A stretch of 64,000 nt of DNA, taken from Microbotryomycetes sp. JL201. Lineage: Eukaryota; Basidiomycota; Microbotryomycetes. A program made the translations under genes and the position numbers. Every line of letters starts with the position of its first letter. Positions within the stretch are counted from its first letter, which is position 1. The notes below the pieces were generated by a model. That model ran no database searches. It was not told the origin of the DNA and saw nothing but the letters and a program-made list of their open reading frames with translations. The stretch is from contig JAQYUZ010000004.1 in assembly GCA_033819885.1 (NCBI GenBank), forward strand, positions 1 through 64,000, read 5' to 3'. Below, piece by piece: positions 10,605 to 21,993 of the stretch.

Positions 10605-12721
10605 ATGTATGCTGCCGAGCTGGACAGTGCCCGTCAAGCTACAGCGGGCGGCATCGTGCACGGGCCCGAGCGGCCCCCTGAGTTGCCAGGCCGTGTCCTG
10701 CGCCCAAAGGAGGCAGACTTGGCCGCGAGTGGCGTCGCTGGCGCTAGTGCGGAGGCTGGACTATCGGCTGGCGGCAGCGCGGCATCCAAGAGCAAGAAGC
10801 GACGCAAAAAGAAGCCAGCTGCTGCACCCCAAAAGACAGGCTGGGAACCTGATTATATCACCCCTCCACCCCATCAAGCTGACATCAATCGCTACGACCC
10901 GTAAGCATATTCGGGTGGCAACACGCTTAGGGCCACCAAGCTTTCAAGCTGATTCTGAGCCACCGTGGTCTCGCAGGACTCTGCCATACGGGCTTAGGAT
11001 GTTGCGTGCCATTGATGAATTTAGGTCACTGAGAAAGCTCACATGTAGGTCAAGCTTGCCCCGCCCTACAATCCATATTTGTTGCCACAGCTTCTCAATG
11101 CCCGAACGTTGCAGCCGACCAAGCACTTAATCTGCGTTGGACCCTCGAGCAGTTTGAGCTCGTGGCGACCGAATTACGCAGACAGTACGGACCGCAAGCC
11201 CTCTGCGGAGTCGTGCCAGACTCGGACCCAGAATATGTCGACCCAGACTCTGACGACGAAGGCGACGACGACAACGCCTCTGTGACAAGCTCGAACGGCG
11301 ACCAGAATGCGGATGACGGCAAGCTTGAGGAAATAGATCAAGTCCAACAAGACAAGGCCGAGGACGATTGGGCTGCGAGATGCTTTGCCGAGCCAAAGAT
11401 TGCCAACTGGCTTCACAGCAGGTTCAACGATTTGTACGGGCACGAAAGCTCTTGTGAACGGGTAATCCTGACTCCTCAGTGATACAGTTATACGCCAACT
11501 TTGTCCGTCGCGCCGGTAGTCATGGGCGCGTTTGTAAGATTTCTCCTGCAGCGCAATGTCTTGCCACGACACAAAGCGAAACTCGAGGCGGTTCTGCCTT
11601 TGACTGCTTTGGCCGAAGCTCAGAGTACGTTTGCTCGTGTTCGAAAGCTGTACTGGGCCTGACGTTGCTCCAAAACAGTGCCAGCAGCAGGTCCGCTTGG
11701 AAGACAATTTCCGACGCTATTGATGCAAAGCAGCAAACTTCTTTTTCCCAACCTCGATGCCTCTATCGAGACACCTTTGAGTGACGAGCAACTTGTCGAC
11801 GAAGAGCAAAAGATCATCCCGGACCTGATCTCCTCCGCTGACTTTATCAAAGAGACGACAGACGTCGGCCTCGATAACGACACGCAAGTCGTCAATGTCG
11901 ACGGCTGGGACGACCCGCATGACGGAGAGACTGATGAAACTCGACAGAAGATCTCTGAACAAGTCAATCGTTTGAAGGACATGCACAAGCGCATAGAACA
12001 TGAGCATCAAGCGGCAGAGATGTGGAAGTCTCTCGAGGTCTCGCGCGGGCAAGCCTTACGATGCTTCAAGGACCTCTTGCTGCATGTTGGTTGCGACCCC
12101 GCTGTCGCTGGTGCCTGGCGTGTCTTGACGCTGGAGCGCAGCGCTCGGTCGGTCATTTCATGGAGTCTCATCAAGCCGAATCACCAGCCTGCAGTGCCAG
12201 CTCAGCCCGACACGCGCCATATCATCAAAATAGATCTGTCACCTCATCATGCCGACTTTCCTTTGACGAGTTGGAGCAAGTCGAACCCCGACTTGGCCAC
12301 GAACGTCAATGACACGCTCACGCAGCCAATCAGCGTCATGTTTGACTTGACGACCGTTTCCGTCTCTTCGCATCTCGTCAAACACGTCGTGTACGAATCA
12401 GACCTCGTTCAACTCGTCTTTACGCCTTCTCCTTCGTTATCACATTCGTTTTCTGGTCCGACAACGATCTGGGTACCTTGGATGGTATACCGCGTCTTGC
12501 CTTCCTACTACAAATTGATCGACAAGGAAGTCTTGAGAGACGATCCTGGCCGTCAGCTTGATTTCGACCCGGGATGGCAAGTCGACCTAGACGAGAGAAC
12601 GCAAGGAATTATTGCGGCTTTCGACAAGTACAGAGTCACGGACGATGACGGCGAGACTCGAACGATCACCGGAGAAGCAGTCAACGGACATCCGTTGAAC
12701 GAAGAGGTCGAAACAGCCTGA
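10605..12721 (+). CDS. ARB1: Arb1-like Argonaute siRNA chaperone subunit
   Basis: In fission yeast Arb1 belongs to the Argonaute siRNA chaperone (ARC) complex, which holds duplex siRNA on Ago1 for heterochromatin assembly. Exons 10605-10900, 10977-11044, 11091-11433, 11488-11624, 11679-12721 give 628 residues. The match is the family pattern I recall: a Lys/Arg-rich patch, then TGWEPDY, RYDPTLPYGLRMLRAIDEFR across the first intron, and later FYTPTLSVAPVVMGAFVRFL. An acidic stretch (DPDSDDEGDDDN) lies between. The C-terminal ~340 residues are less characteristic. The 11433/11488 junction skips a nearer AG because only the second keeps the frame. If the assignment is right, the organism probably retains nuclear RNAi. 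It was recognised from memory, so a profile search is needed. Confidence 0.62.
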
Positions 12722-13061
12722 CTTGAAGAAGCCGCTTCCCAAGGCGAGACTTTTGTGTCGTTCACATTGAAAGCGGGCAGATACCCACAGCAACAACAGG
12801 TTCTTGATACCCGCTGAAAGCGCAGCAGCTCTTTCTTCTTTGTTACCCATTCTTGCAAATGATACCCTTTTCTCTCCCTTTCTGGGTGAACGAGGAGAAA
12901 GTTTCGAGCGATACAAACAAAAGAACCGTTCCTTCCGCTCCGATGGAGAAGACCACTCGCACAGACGCTAACGTCATACAAAGTTGAAAGAAGAAAGGTC
13001 GACACAAGTACACATGAACATATTAGAACAGAGAAAGTTATGAGGTAGCTGAGAACAATCC

Positions 13062-15295
13062 TCAATCGGCGTACTGTATACACGACAAGTAAAATCAGCA
13101 AGCGTGCGCTTCAAGGAGTGTACGTCTGAGGATTGACTGACCAGAACGAGCCTGGCTCCGCTCCTGATCCACCTCTCTAGGTCAAGGTCGGTCTCGATAC
13201 CGACTAACCTCGCTCCACCAGCCATGACGACGTGAGCACCTGAGGGCGTTGAGCTGCCAACTTCCTCTCTGTACCTCAAATTCACAACGTCACTGCCCAA
13301 CCTTTCTCTGACCTTGTCCAACAAGGCGGCATGCGATACGTGAGGTGGAACGCGAATCGCAATCAAGTCGTCAGTGTTGCGATGGAAAATCTTGATCTTG
13401 ATAAATGGCACGTTCTGATTCGCGTTACCCATCGGGGCCTGCTGTTGTTGTGACACGGTCGCTGATGATTGACTTTGTCTCGATTCTGCTCGTGCAGGTT
13501 GACTTTGTTGACTCCGCCTGTCGTACGCTTGTCTAGAATCGTACTCCTCTTGACCACCGTTGATATCAAGTCTCGCCATGTCATCTGCCACACCTCGTGT
13601 CGCACCCGATGCCCGCTGCTGTCCGGGGTTCATCTGATCGAGATACTCGACGACTTCGCCATACTGTCCATCAATCGATGTGTCGGCGCCCCAGCCGGGT
13701 TCATCACCTCGCTCATTCCCAGGTGCCACTTCAACGTCTCCTGCCCTCGGCACAAGAAACTCGTACATCAAGCCAGAGCTGCGAATGTGTTCCGGCAATG
13801 CACACAAATCGTTCAAATACAAGCTGAGGTCGTGAACTCGTTGAGCACAAACAACCTCGTCTTCGTAATCTGTCGGACCTGGCATCATGGGCAGAATCCG
13901 CTCAGGCTGTCGACCGCTGTCTTCACCGCCGGGCGGGATCCGTCCTGCTTCGACAGGGAATTCGTCCATCAAGGCGATTTGAAAGTCGTAAAAATCTTGG
14001 TACAGCCGGTACAAAACGAGAGACGCTCCGGTTGAAAAGAACGCGCGCAAATGAAACCAATAAGAATCTTCTTCATGGTGGAAGGATTCGACGGACGCGG
14101 CAGTCACCAGACCGTACTTGCGCCTTTCGTGCGTGTAAGAGTACCTTCTCGAGTCGTGTTCATCGTTGTCGTACTGTTCGCTGTCGATTTGCGACGTTGT
14201 GACAGGCGTGCCTAGCGATTTTGAAGTGTATCCTGAGGTATGGTCTTCTGTCGGCGACCTGATCGCCGAACCCGTCGACAAAGCTTGCCCATGTGGAGAA
14301 TTGATGGACCCGTTGCCTCCTGCAAAGTCGAACCTGCCGAGCGGGATCGACGCGCTCTTGTACTCTGCCGTCATCTTTTTCCATTCTTCCACTTTGGGCA
14401 CGACTGCTGACCTGATGAGCTCTTCAACGTTTTCGACAGGTTTTCCGGTCGTCATGTCTTGGATCTCGACAAATGCGACAGGGATCAAACCTGGTCCGCC
14501 GAGCCTGCCGATCGGCTTCGCGACAAACCATTCGTGATTGGACTGGGCGATGACAATGATGGGTTCCCCCCGCTTGGCATCCAGTTCGTCTGCACGCTCC
14601 GCCACAAAGTCGTATTGCACGACGCCGTACAATGGCTGCGGCTTACTTGCAGACTGTGACGTCGGCCTGCCGTTCACTCGTGCTTGTCCGTTCGCACTGT
14701 GCGATGGCGGAGGCGACGCGGTTGACGAGTACGCGCTGGCTTGTCCAGTTCCATATGCCTGCTGTTGCTGATGGCTAGCATTCGACGTCCTGCGGACGCC
14801 ACTCGTGCTCGCTGAAGGGTGATGGTACGCCGCTGACGCGCCATTTGAGCTGCTCGTTGCTGAACCTTTCCTCGCGAGCGTCTGTTGCTGTTGTTGCGTC
14901 TCTCTAACGTTGCGCCCAAGCACTTGAAAGAATTCGGCCGGAACCATACCTCTGGCGCCTGTCATGGGGTTTGAAGCGTCGAACCATTCGTCGCCTCCTT
15001 CATCACTGACGACGTGGAAAAAGTCGCCTTTCTCGAAAGACAATTCTTGCGAAGATCTGGCCTTGTAACTCTCTGTCGCTCGAATGACGCGCTTTGGCGG
15101 AGTCTGTGCGGCCGTGCCTGCCTGCGATGGTCTCGACAGGACAGACGATGGCCCAGCGGGCGCGTTTGATCCATGGTTAGTGCGCTGCTTCTGAGCGGCT
15201 GCTGTTGATGGCAAGCCCGCTGTCGGAAGAGACGAGTACGTCGGCGTCGGGTTGCTGATTTTGTCCTTGTTCAAGGACCTGCGTATGCCCTTCAT
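13062..15295 (-). CDS. BEM1: Polarity scaffold Bem1 (SH3-SH3-PX-PB1)
   Basis: Scaffold that links Cdc24, GTP-Cdc42 and PAK kinase at sites of polarised growth. The order is an SH3 near residues 70-125 (IRATESYKARSSQELSFEKG), a second SH3 (GVVQYDFVAERADELDAKRG), a PX domain (YWFHLRAFFSTGASLVLYRL, with RLYQDFYDFQ), and a C-terminal PB1 (FIKIKIFHRNTDDLIAIRV). A 68-nt intron (13074-13141) near the end lets the protein finish RLVLYAD at the PB1 terminus. Reading through would add ~50 unrelated residues. Linkers are Gln/Ser-rich. The start ATG encodes MKGIRRSLNKDK, as in other Bem1 proteins. About 720 residues in all. Confidence 0.95.
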
Positions 15296-16038
15296 TGCGG
15301 AAGCAAGCCCAGATAAGGCCGTTTATAGGCTCTGCGCGTGTGAGCTGTGTTGTCGTTGCGTGCTCGCGCGTCCGAGTCGCTGGTGGGGCTGGCGAGAGGA
15401 CACTCCAGAGACCTGCAACAACCGCTGTCAGCGAATGTTGCTCCATTGACTCGCTGTGATCTCAAAGACGGTTGAGACTCGCCCTTGACAGACGGAGCGC
15501 TCGAAGTGTTGCAAACTTGGGTGTGACGGCCGGCGGAGGTGGTTCCAAATCAACAAGCAATGTCGAACAAACCAAGTCAAGGGGATGCTCCCCACAACCA
15601 AACACCTCGTTCAACGACCAAGATTGTCGCGTGTGCGTTGATCGTCCCGAGTCGGGCGACAGCGAATGCCAGGGTCGAGGACGAAAGAGATCGCCGCTTC
15701 CCAAAGAGGGGGCTGGCAATTATCAAGACGCACGTGATCGCCATGTCGTCGCCGCGAGAGTCTTAATGACTTGCTAGCAATTCAACGTGTTCTTGCGCTC
15801 AGGAAACACCTCGACCTTGTGCAGCGAGTCTCGAACGTTCGAACTGGTATTTCTGTCACTTAAGAATGTTCTACACAAACAAAGCGAGCGTCTCCTGCCG
15901 AATGCTATCCTGTCTTCAGCAGAGACGCTCGCAAAAAAATTGGAAAGAATCCAGTATAGACCTACAACCTCCGCGGCGCGCCACCGGATATCAATTACAA
16001 AAGATAAAAGTTGTACAGCGACAGCAACAGCGAGGTTG
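15296..16038. other. Gene-poor spacer between BEM1 start and a Ser/Pro-rich gene end
   Basis: This 743-base stretch should contain the BEM1 promoter and leader and the 3' UTR of the next gene. A 69-codon ATG frame at about 15559-15766 (plus strand) has no recognisable features and is probably chance. Nothing else is supported. Confidence 0.4.
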
Positions 16039-17497
16039 TCATGTCGATTCAGCAGGCGCTGAAGAGATGGACAATCCGGACAGCTCCAGCTTGTCGAGCA
16101 CTCCGGCGAGGTCGACAGTGTGTCCTGCCGGTTCCTGCTCGCCACCTGCTGGCGCGCCAGTGAGCTCGGCGAGCCGCTCCTCGTTGATCACATCTGCAGC
16201 CATACGGTCAAGCTTAGTTGAGAGAGCAAGACAGAGCAAGATGGCTGAGTGCGCTCACCGGCATACGAAGTAAACGATAGCGCTCGTTCCCGGCCGCTAG
16301 CGCCAGCGGCAACCGCGGCCACATGATCGAGACTTGGAGATCCCGGAATGGATGCTGTCGGACCGAGATGCTCGTGAGAGACTGCCGACAACGGCGCAAA
16401 CGTTTTCTGACCAGCCGCCGCGCTGTGATCGGTGGCAGAGTTGGTCAATCTGATCGTGTCCTCGTGATTGCCCGAGCGTTGCTCTTTACGCTCTCGTTCC
16501 AGAGCATCAGACAAGTGCTGAGTGAAAGGGTGATGCGCCGAGTCGTCAGGTGGCGTGCCGATGCTGAATGAGGTGCTGCTGCCGGGACTCGCTGCTCGAC
16601 TAGCAGAGTCTGGCGATAAGGACCTGCCTCCTGCGAGTCTCGCCTCGCTCTGAGCTGTTCCTGCGACCCCTGAAGCGACTGCGGCTCGTGTGGGTGACCG
16701 AGATTGCTGAGCGTGCAGCGCCGCAGAAGCAGACGGCACGACGGGCGATGACCAGCCCGAGTTTGGAGCGAGTACGTCCGGCCCGATTGTCAGGTCGTTC
16801 GTCGATGAAGTAAGCGCAACGGCCGCCTCGTCGAGCACGGGTGCAATTGCAACGTCGACAGCTTCCTGGGCCGAGATTCGATGAGTTGATGCAAATTCGA
16901 CGTCTGCACGAGCAAAACTTTCGTCAGTCACGAGGGTGCCCTGGCCACATGAGCTTGGCTCGAGCTGAGAGTGAGCTGACCGCGTTCAAAGACATGTGAC
17001 AAGTCGACGTTCGATGCGCTGCGGCTGATCATGCCGCTCGAGCTCAGCTCGAATGGTCCTGCTGCGGGCGCGCTTCCGTGCGGTGTCTTTGCCTGTGTCG
17101 GGCTGTGAGGGGGCGCATGGTGGTGTGATGAGCCAGTCGAGGCCGTTGTCGGGTCTGCGACGCCCGTCTGGTGCGGACGAGGGCTCGTTGGCCTTGAAAA
17201 CGACGCGGGAGATCCGGGCACCGAAGGCGAAGGCACGACCGGGCTCGGACGCGACGCAAATACGCGCGAGCTACGAGGACTGAGCGTCGGATGCGCCTGC
17301 TGCGCCGTCGTTGGTGGCCCGGGCGACAAGGATCGGCGCGCCGGCGACTGCGAGCGGCCGCCAGGCGACGGGCTCGTCGGCGGACTCAGCTCGCGTGCAC
17401 GCAACGGCGACGGCGTTGACGAGTGGGCCGAAGATGTCGAGCCCGACGCCGCTGTCGGCTGGCTCTGCGCCGTCGACAGCGTAATGCTCGGCTGCAT
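16039..17497 (-). CDS. Hypothetical Ser/Pro/Ala-rich disordered protein
   Basis: I do not recognise this protein. The start ATG reads MQPSITLSTAQSQP. Three exons are inferred. One intron, about 77 nt, falls after SHVFER and rejoins at DVEFASTHRIS. Another falls after LSFTSYA and rejoins at DVINEERLAELTG. The N-terminal ~190 residues are dense in SP and SPSP motifs, a pattern of proline-directed phosphorylation. The end, VDLAGVLDKLELSGLS, looks like a short amphipathic helix and may be the only ordered part. It is about 430 residues long with no membrane segment or catalytic motif. Coding potential rests on long open frames joined in frame by good splice sites. Confidence 0.7.
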
Positions 17498-17743
17498 AGC
17501 GTCGGAGCCGAACCACGAGAACCCAAATGCGGGGGGGAAACATCACGACAAACTGAGAGAACGAAACAAACTCGAGAAAGAAAAGCCTAGCTCTATTGTT
17601 CTAAATGCTCATTGGCATTACCGGCATGAGATGCCTGTGAAATCTCGGTCCCAAGCCAATGACGCTACGACTTTTCGGAATCACGTGCAATCGGGCAGAA
17701 CGGTGGAAATGCAAAACGCCGCGCACGACATTCTACAGCATTT

Positions 17744-19311
17744 TCACCTGCGTTTGTAGATGCACGGCTTGAGCAGCGTGCTCGCCTTTGCGTTTGTCGC
17801 AGACCGATTCTGGCTAGTCTCGGTCACGCTGCCGTCCTTGACGAAATCAAACATGACAAAGTGGGTATTGCTCGAGTCCTAGGCAAAAGTTATTTGTCAA
17901 CAGCGCCATACAGCGGGATACCGTTAGCTGTGCTGACCTTGTTGATCAATTGGAAGCCGACTGACGACACGACCTCGACGAAAGTGTCAATATTGTCGCT
18001 AAACCGGCTCGTGACTTCGGCGATTTTGAATTGCCCGCTGCAACAACAACCCGAAAAAGGGTCAACTAAGCTTGTTTGCGAACAACGAAAAGTAGAGCAC
18101 GAACCCGTCTTTGAGGACACGGTGCGCTTCTCGGACCATTGCGATCCAGTCTGTGCCCATCAAGCTCAATGAGCACACGACGGCATCGACAATTTGTCCG
18201 CCTTTGCGACCACCAGGCAGGGGCACCGACGAGCACTCTGCCTCGACGACCCAGCCGTCTTTAGAAACGAGGTCAAATGAGATGACTTTGAGCGGAGACG
18301 CCGCCTTGACAAGCTGCCGCGCGAGGGCGGCGTCGCCGCAACCAAAGTCTGCGACAAGAGAATTCGGCTCCAACGTGTCTTTGAGTGAGTTTTGAATGAG
18401 CGTAAGAGGATGAACGGGCCAGTGCGAAGCTTGCGAACGGAAGCCGGCGTGATACTGAGTTCAGAAGTCAGGCTACCAGAACGGGACAGGGACAAGGCCT
18501 GTGAGCTCACGTCATCAAAAGCCCCGTCCAGCTTCATGTACTCGGCCGCCTCGGCTCCGCTCGTCGTATACAGCTTTTCGTTGAGCAGGCGGAACTTGCC
18601 ACCAGCCAGCTTTGCGCGCAGCGATGTCTGGAGCGCAGTTTGTGGCGCCGCATTGGTTGCAATATCCCCTTCACCTTCACTGTCGTCATCTCGTGTCGGG
18701 GCGGCATGTTTGGACGATGAAGCATGGGGCCGCTTCTCGGTGGCGACGGCGTCGGCCGTGTTTCGATGCGATTGCTGTTCGCGATGCTGCTGCTGTTGTT
18801 TCTGCTGTCGCTGAGCTTTGTTTTGCCGTTTCGACGAGTTTGGCATGTGTGTGTCGTCAGCGCGCGCGTGCAGAGTCGGCCGGTCTGTCGATTCGCGGTT
18901 GGTTGTGCGTCTCTTCTTGCCTGCAGGTTCGCCTGCAAGCTGCGAGTGCCGTGAGCTGTTTGCGGGCTGACGTTGCTGAGACATCTCGTCGAGCCTGCGC
19001 TGCTGTTGCTGCTGCAGACTGGGTTTTTTTAACGCGTTGTCGTTTGCCGGGTCGCTGTCGCGCTGTTGCTGATTGTCCTTGTTGAGCTTCTTGTCCTTGC
19101 CTGGTCTGGACGGTTTGTTGCTGCTGGCAGCGCTGTCGACGGCGTCCATCTGCCTTATGAGCTTGTCGAGGTTGATCTCTGCGCCTGCAACTTTGCCCGC
19201 CTTTGCTTGACGATCCGGTGCTGCATGGCGTTTGCGCTTCTTTGACAGCACAGCAGACTTGTCTGTGACGATGGCGGCCGGCGGCGGCAGGCCAGGCGTG
19301 TCGAACAGCAT
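17744..19311 (-). CDS. RRP8: 25S rRNA adenine-N1 methyltransferase Rrp8
   Basis: Nucleolar SAM-dependent enzyme that makes m1A in helix 25.1 of large-subunit rRNA. It is also needed for early pre-rRNA cleavage in yeast. Four exons; the first, 19311-18511, encodes a Lys/Gln/Arg-rich nucleolar-type tail of ~230 residues. The catalytic domain starts FRLLNEKLYTTSG, then EYMKLDGAFDD joins YHAGFRSQ across an intron. The SAM site is VADFGCGDA, followed by SFDLV and CSLSLMGTDW. The protein ends LLKPCIYKRR, the family's exact terminus. Introns follow FDD, LKDG and FQLINK. The gene is divergent from the next one, with start codons 240 bases apart. The N-terminal polyglutamine stretches are probably not conserved. 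Confidence 0.95.
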
Positions 19312-19551
19312 TGTCCAAAGGTTAAAAATAGCTTGTGTGCGATCGACGCTTTGGCTTTCTGCACGTGCGCCTCGACCTGTTTTCGAAATTCGCCCGCCGT
19401 TCAAGTCGAGTGCGGTTTGCGCTCGTGCCTCTCGACGATTCAACATTCAGTTGCGCGCGCCCACTCGTGCTCAGCTGCGTCCTTGGTCACTCTCGGCTTG
19501 GCCAACTTCTAGAACGTCCGATCGTCCACACAGTCCAGTCAGCACTTGGCC

Positions 19552-20728
19552 ATGGGTTAGTATCCGCGACCGTGATCTCGCACGTAAAGCTGTGCCAAGT
19601 CGCCGTTCTCATGAAATCTTGCACTTGCTGGCAGACTCGATTGGAACGGTGCATGACCCGGCCGCACCGGCACCGCCGCCAGCAAAGATTCGCCCATTTA
19701 ACAATGCGACAGACCTCAAGGTGGTCAGGTACCTCGTCGGCGCGAGCATCATGGAGCCCTCGTCCCTTGCAAATCAGGCAGCGCTCTTGACGCCGACCGT
19801 CATCTTCGTTTGGGCGGTCATCACCCATTTGGCCATCACTCGCTTCAGCCCAGGCTATCCATCATCGCTCGTCAACCTCGTCGCAGGACACGCCAACACC
19901 GTCGACAAGACCCTCGCAAGTCACATCTACGAGTGGTTGACAATCGCGCCCATCCTAGTCGCGCCACCGATCGCCTTGCTAGCGTTCTTTGAGCTCAGGC
20001 ACCGCAACCTGTTCGAGGACGAGATGCGAAACGTGATCGGACAACAAGACATGCGCGACATTGAAGAATACTACTCTGTCGACCAAGCGGACGCGGATCA
20101 GCAGACTCCGACAGCGCTGCCACAAGGGTTCTGGGTGCTCGAGTACGACGAGCGCATCATTGGTGCCATCTCTTTGGACGGACGCAAACCCGGCCGTCAG
20201 CTGTCATCCATCGTCGACACCATCGACTCGATAGCTGCACAAGGCGCCGACTCGGCTCAAGACCAAGGAACGGCACTGGCCAGTGGCGTCGCTAAATCCG
20301 ACTCAAAACAGTTGCGTTCTCGCAACAAGCAACGAGCGCGTTCAAAAGCTTTGGATGATGACTCGGGTAGCGCTTTTCCGGAAGGAACAGTGCAAATCCG
20401 TCGACTTGCCACGTCCATCTCGTTCAGACCGGCAGACATCGAAGACGACCTGCTTGAATATGTTGCCAGGTATGCCTTCAAGTCGAGTAAGGTCAAGTCG
20501 ATCGTAGTCCAACTAAGACCGAGCATTGAAGGACGACTGCAGCGTCGGTTGAAAAAAAACGGGTTCACGCTCTTGCCCAAAGGCGACAAGCGAGAAGTCG
20601 AGACTCGCAAACCCGTCGAAGAAGGCTTGTGGCAAACAGTCGATCAGCTTTGGCCTTTGAGTCTGGATCAGCGTACCATGGTGCTCGAACGAGCCGCTTG
20701 GGAAAAGAAGCAGCAGCAGCAGAGTTGA
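19552..20728 (+). CDS. Membrane protein with GNAT-like tail (Pho86-like?)
   Basis: Two coding exons are inferred: 19552-19555 (ATGG only) and 19635-20728, for 365 residues. The protein then starts MDSIGTVHDPAA and soon enters PFNNATDLKVVRYLVG, the way many GNAT-like proteins open. Two hydrophobic segments follow (LLTPTVIFVWAVITHLAI; WLTIAPILVAPPIALLAF). After them come GFWVLEYDERIIGAISLDG, IRRLATSISFRPADIEDDLL and a GFTLLPKGD end, which look like strands and the C-terminus of an acetyltransferase fold. Fungal Pho86, an ER factor for the phosphate transporter Pho84, has a similar layout, but I cannot confirm it. The acceptor was chosen because it is the one that reaches the long frame from an upstream ATG. 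Confidence 0.7.
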
Positions 20729-21993
20729 CGAGGCATTCATTGGTCGCTCGCTTGTGCTACTCCTTTCGCTCCGTTCAGATTCAGATAAGAATGATTAGAT
20801 TGCCCTTTGTCGCATCTGTTGCATCGCAGGCTTCTTGCGTCGTTTCAGTAGCAGGCGCCGGCTCGGCGAATTTTCGTATTGCAGTGACGTTGAGTTTGCA
20901 CAGCGCACTGCATCAATGTATGCGGAATGAAAAGTCCTTTGTTTCCTGGCCATGAGGAAATATATCGGCTCTGCAACTTGCTCAAACTGCTCTTCCGCGC
21001 GTAGCTTGTGGCAAATCTGGAAAGCTGGCCTTGGAGTGCCAGATGTGAGGCTGGTCGCGAACAAATTCTTCCAGAAAGCCTGTCTTTGCCCCGTCACCCG
21101 AAGTTTGAGCAATCACTTCCCACACCAAAAGGGCACGACGGGATCATTTCGCACTGGTGCATTGGAATTTTTGCAAAGCCATGTAGGAGCTCAAGCCACC
21201 TTTTTCTGTGCGCTAGAAGACTGAAATGGCTTCCCAGACGAGAATCTTTGAACGTCTCGGCGCTTGGCTTGTCCGCGTTGCAGTTCGCACGACTTTTCCT
21301 AAGGCCGCAGCTCTGCCCGGCTCAGGCTCAGGACATTTTGGCGTATGAACACATGTTGTGCCGATGTGCGCACAGTGGTGCATGGTGTGACGTACCCAGC
21401 GGAACCTTCGTCGGCTCGCGTCGCCCGGTTCGACTTGCCTGTTCGGGCAATCGCTAATAGGCGCCGCCTGCTCCAACGGGCATCTTTTAATGTCTGAGGC
21501 GCCGTCACTGCGCCGAATGGATTTCTCCTTGAGGCACTTGTGATTGCAAGCGTTTGCAAGCAAGTTTGCCTCGCGGGTCTGAGCAAGAGCGCTTGTCGGG
21601 TCAAAGCTCCCTCTCTGGGCAATTGCTGCAATCGGGCGATTGCCTTCAAGAGAAGCAAGATTTGCAAACGAGTATGCCACAAGTCTCCAATGCACAGTAC
21701 AAGCGCAACTTTGCTCCGTCACTCGGGAAACGGGAGCAGGAACCAAGAAAACTCGTCCAAGCTCTCTGTGCCCTCTTCTTCTTCTTCTCCATCACTCGAG
21801 CTCTTTCGCTAGCATCGCCACATTACTGCCCTTCAGCTCGACCGCTGTCTAGGCCGATCCAACTTTCAACACATTCTTTTCTGCAAACACCGCCCCTCGG
21901 CACCTCCTTCAGCGAACGCTCAGCCTTCAGCGCAGCTTTCGCCAAGACTTAATCGCTCTTGACTCGACAACGTCAACAAATAATCTGAATACA
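20729..21993. other. Long intergenic region upstream of CPL1-like gene
   Basis: This is the longest gene-free stretch (1,265 bases). Several frames of 70-180 codons exist on both strands, but none has a plausible start, splice pattern or family resemblance. The last ~230 bases are CT-rich, including a TTCTTCTTCTTC tract near 21776, as in highly expressed fungal leaders. It may hold an extended promoter. Confidence 0.45.

Noticed and set aside
15559-15766. 69-codon ATG frame upstream of BEM1
   Set aside because: No motif, no splice partner, and biased toward what GC-rich DNA gives by chance.
21213-21746. 177-codon minus-strand frame upstream of the CPL1-like gene
   Set aside because: No motif, odd composition, and no supporting splice structure.
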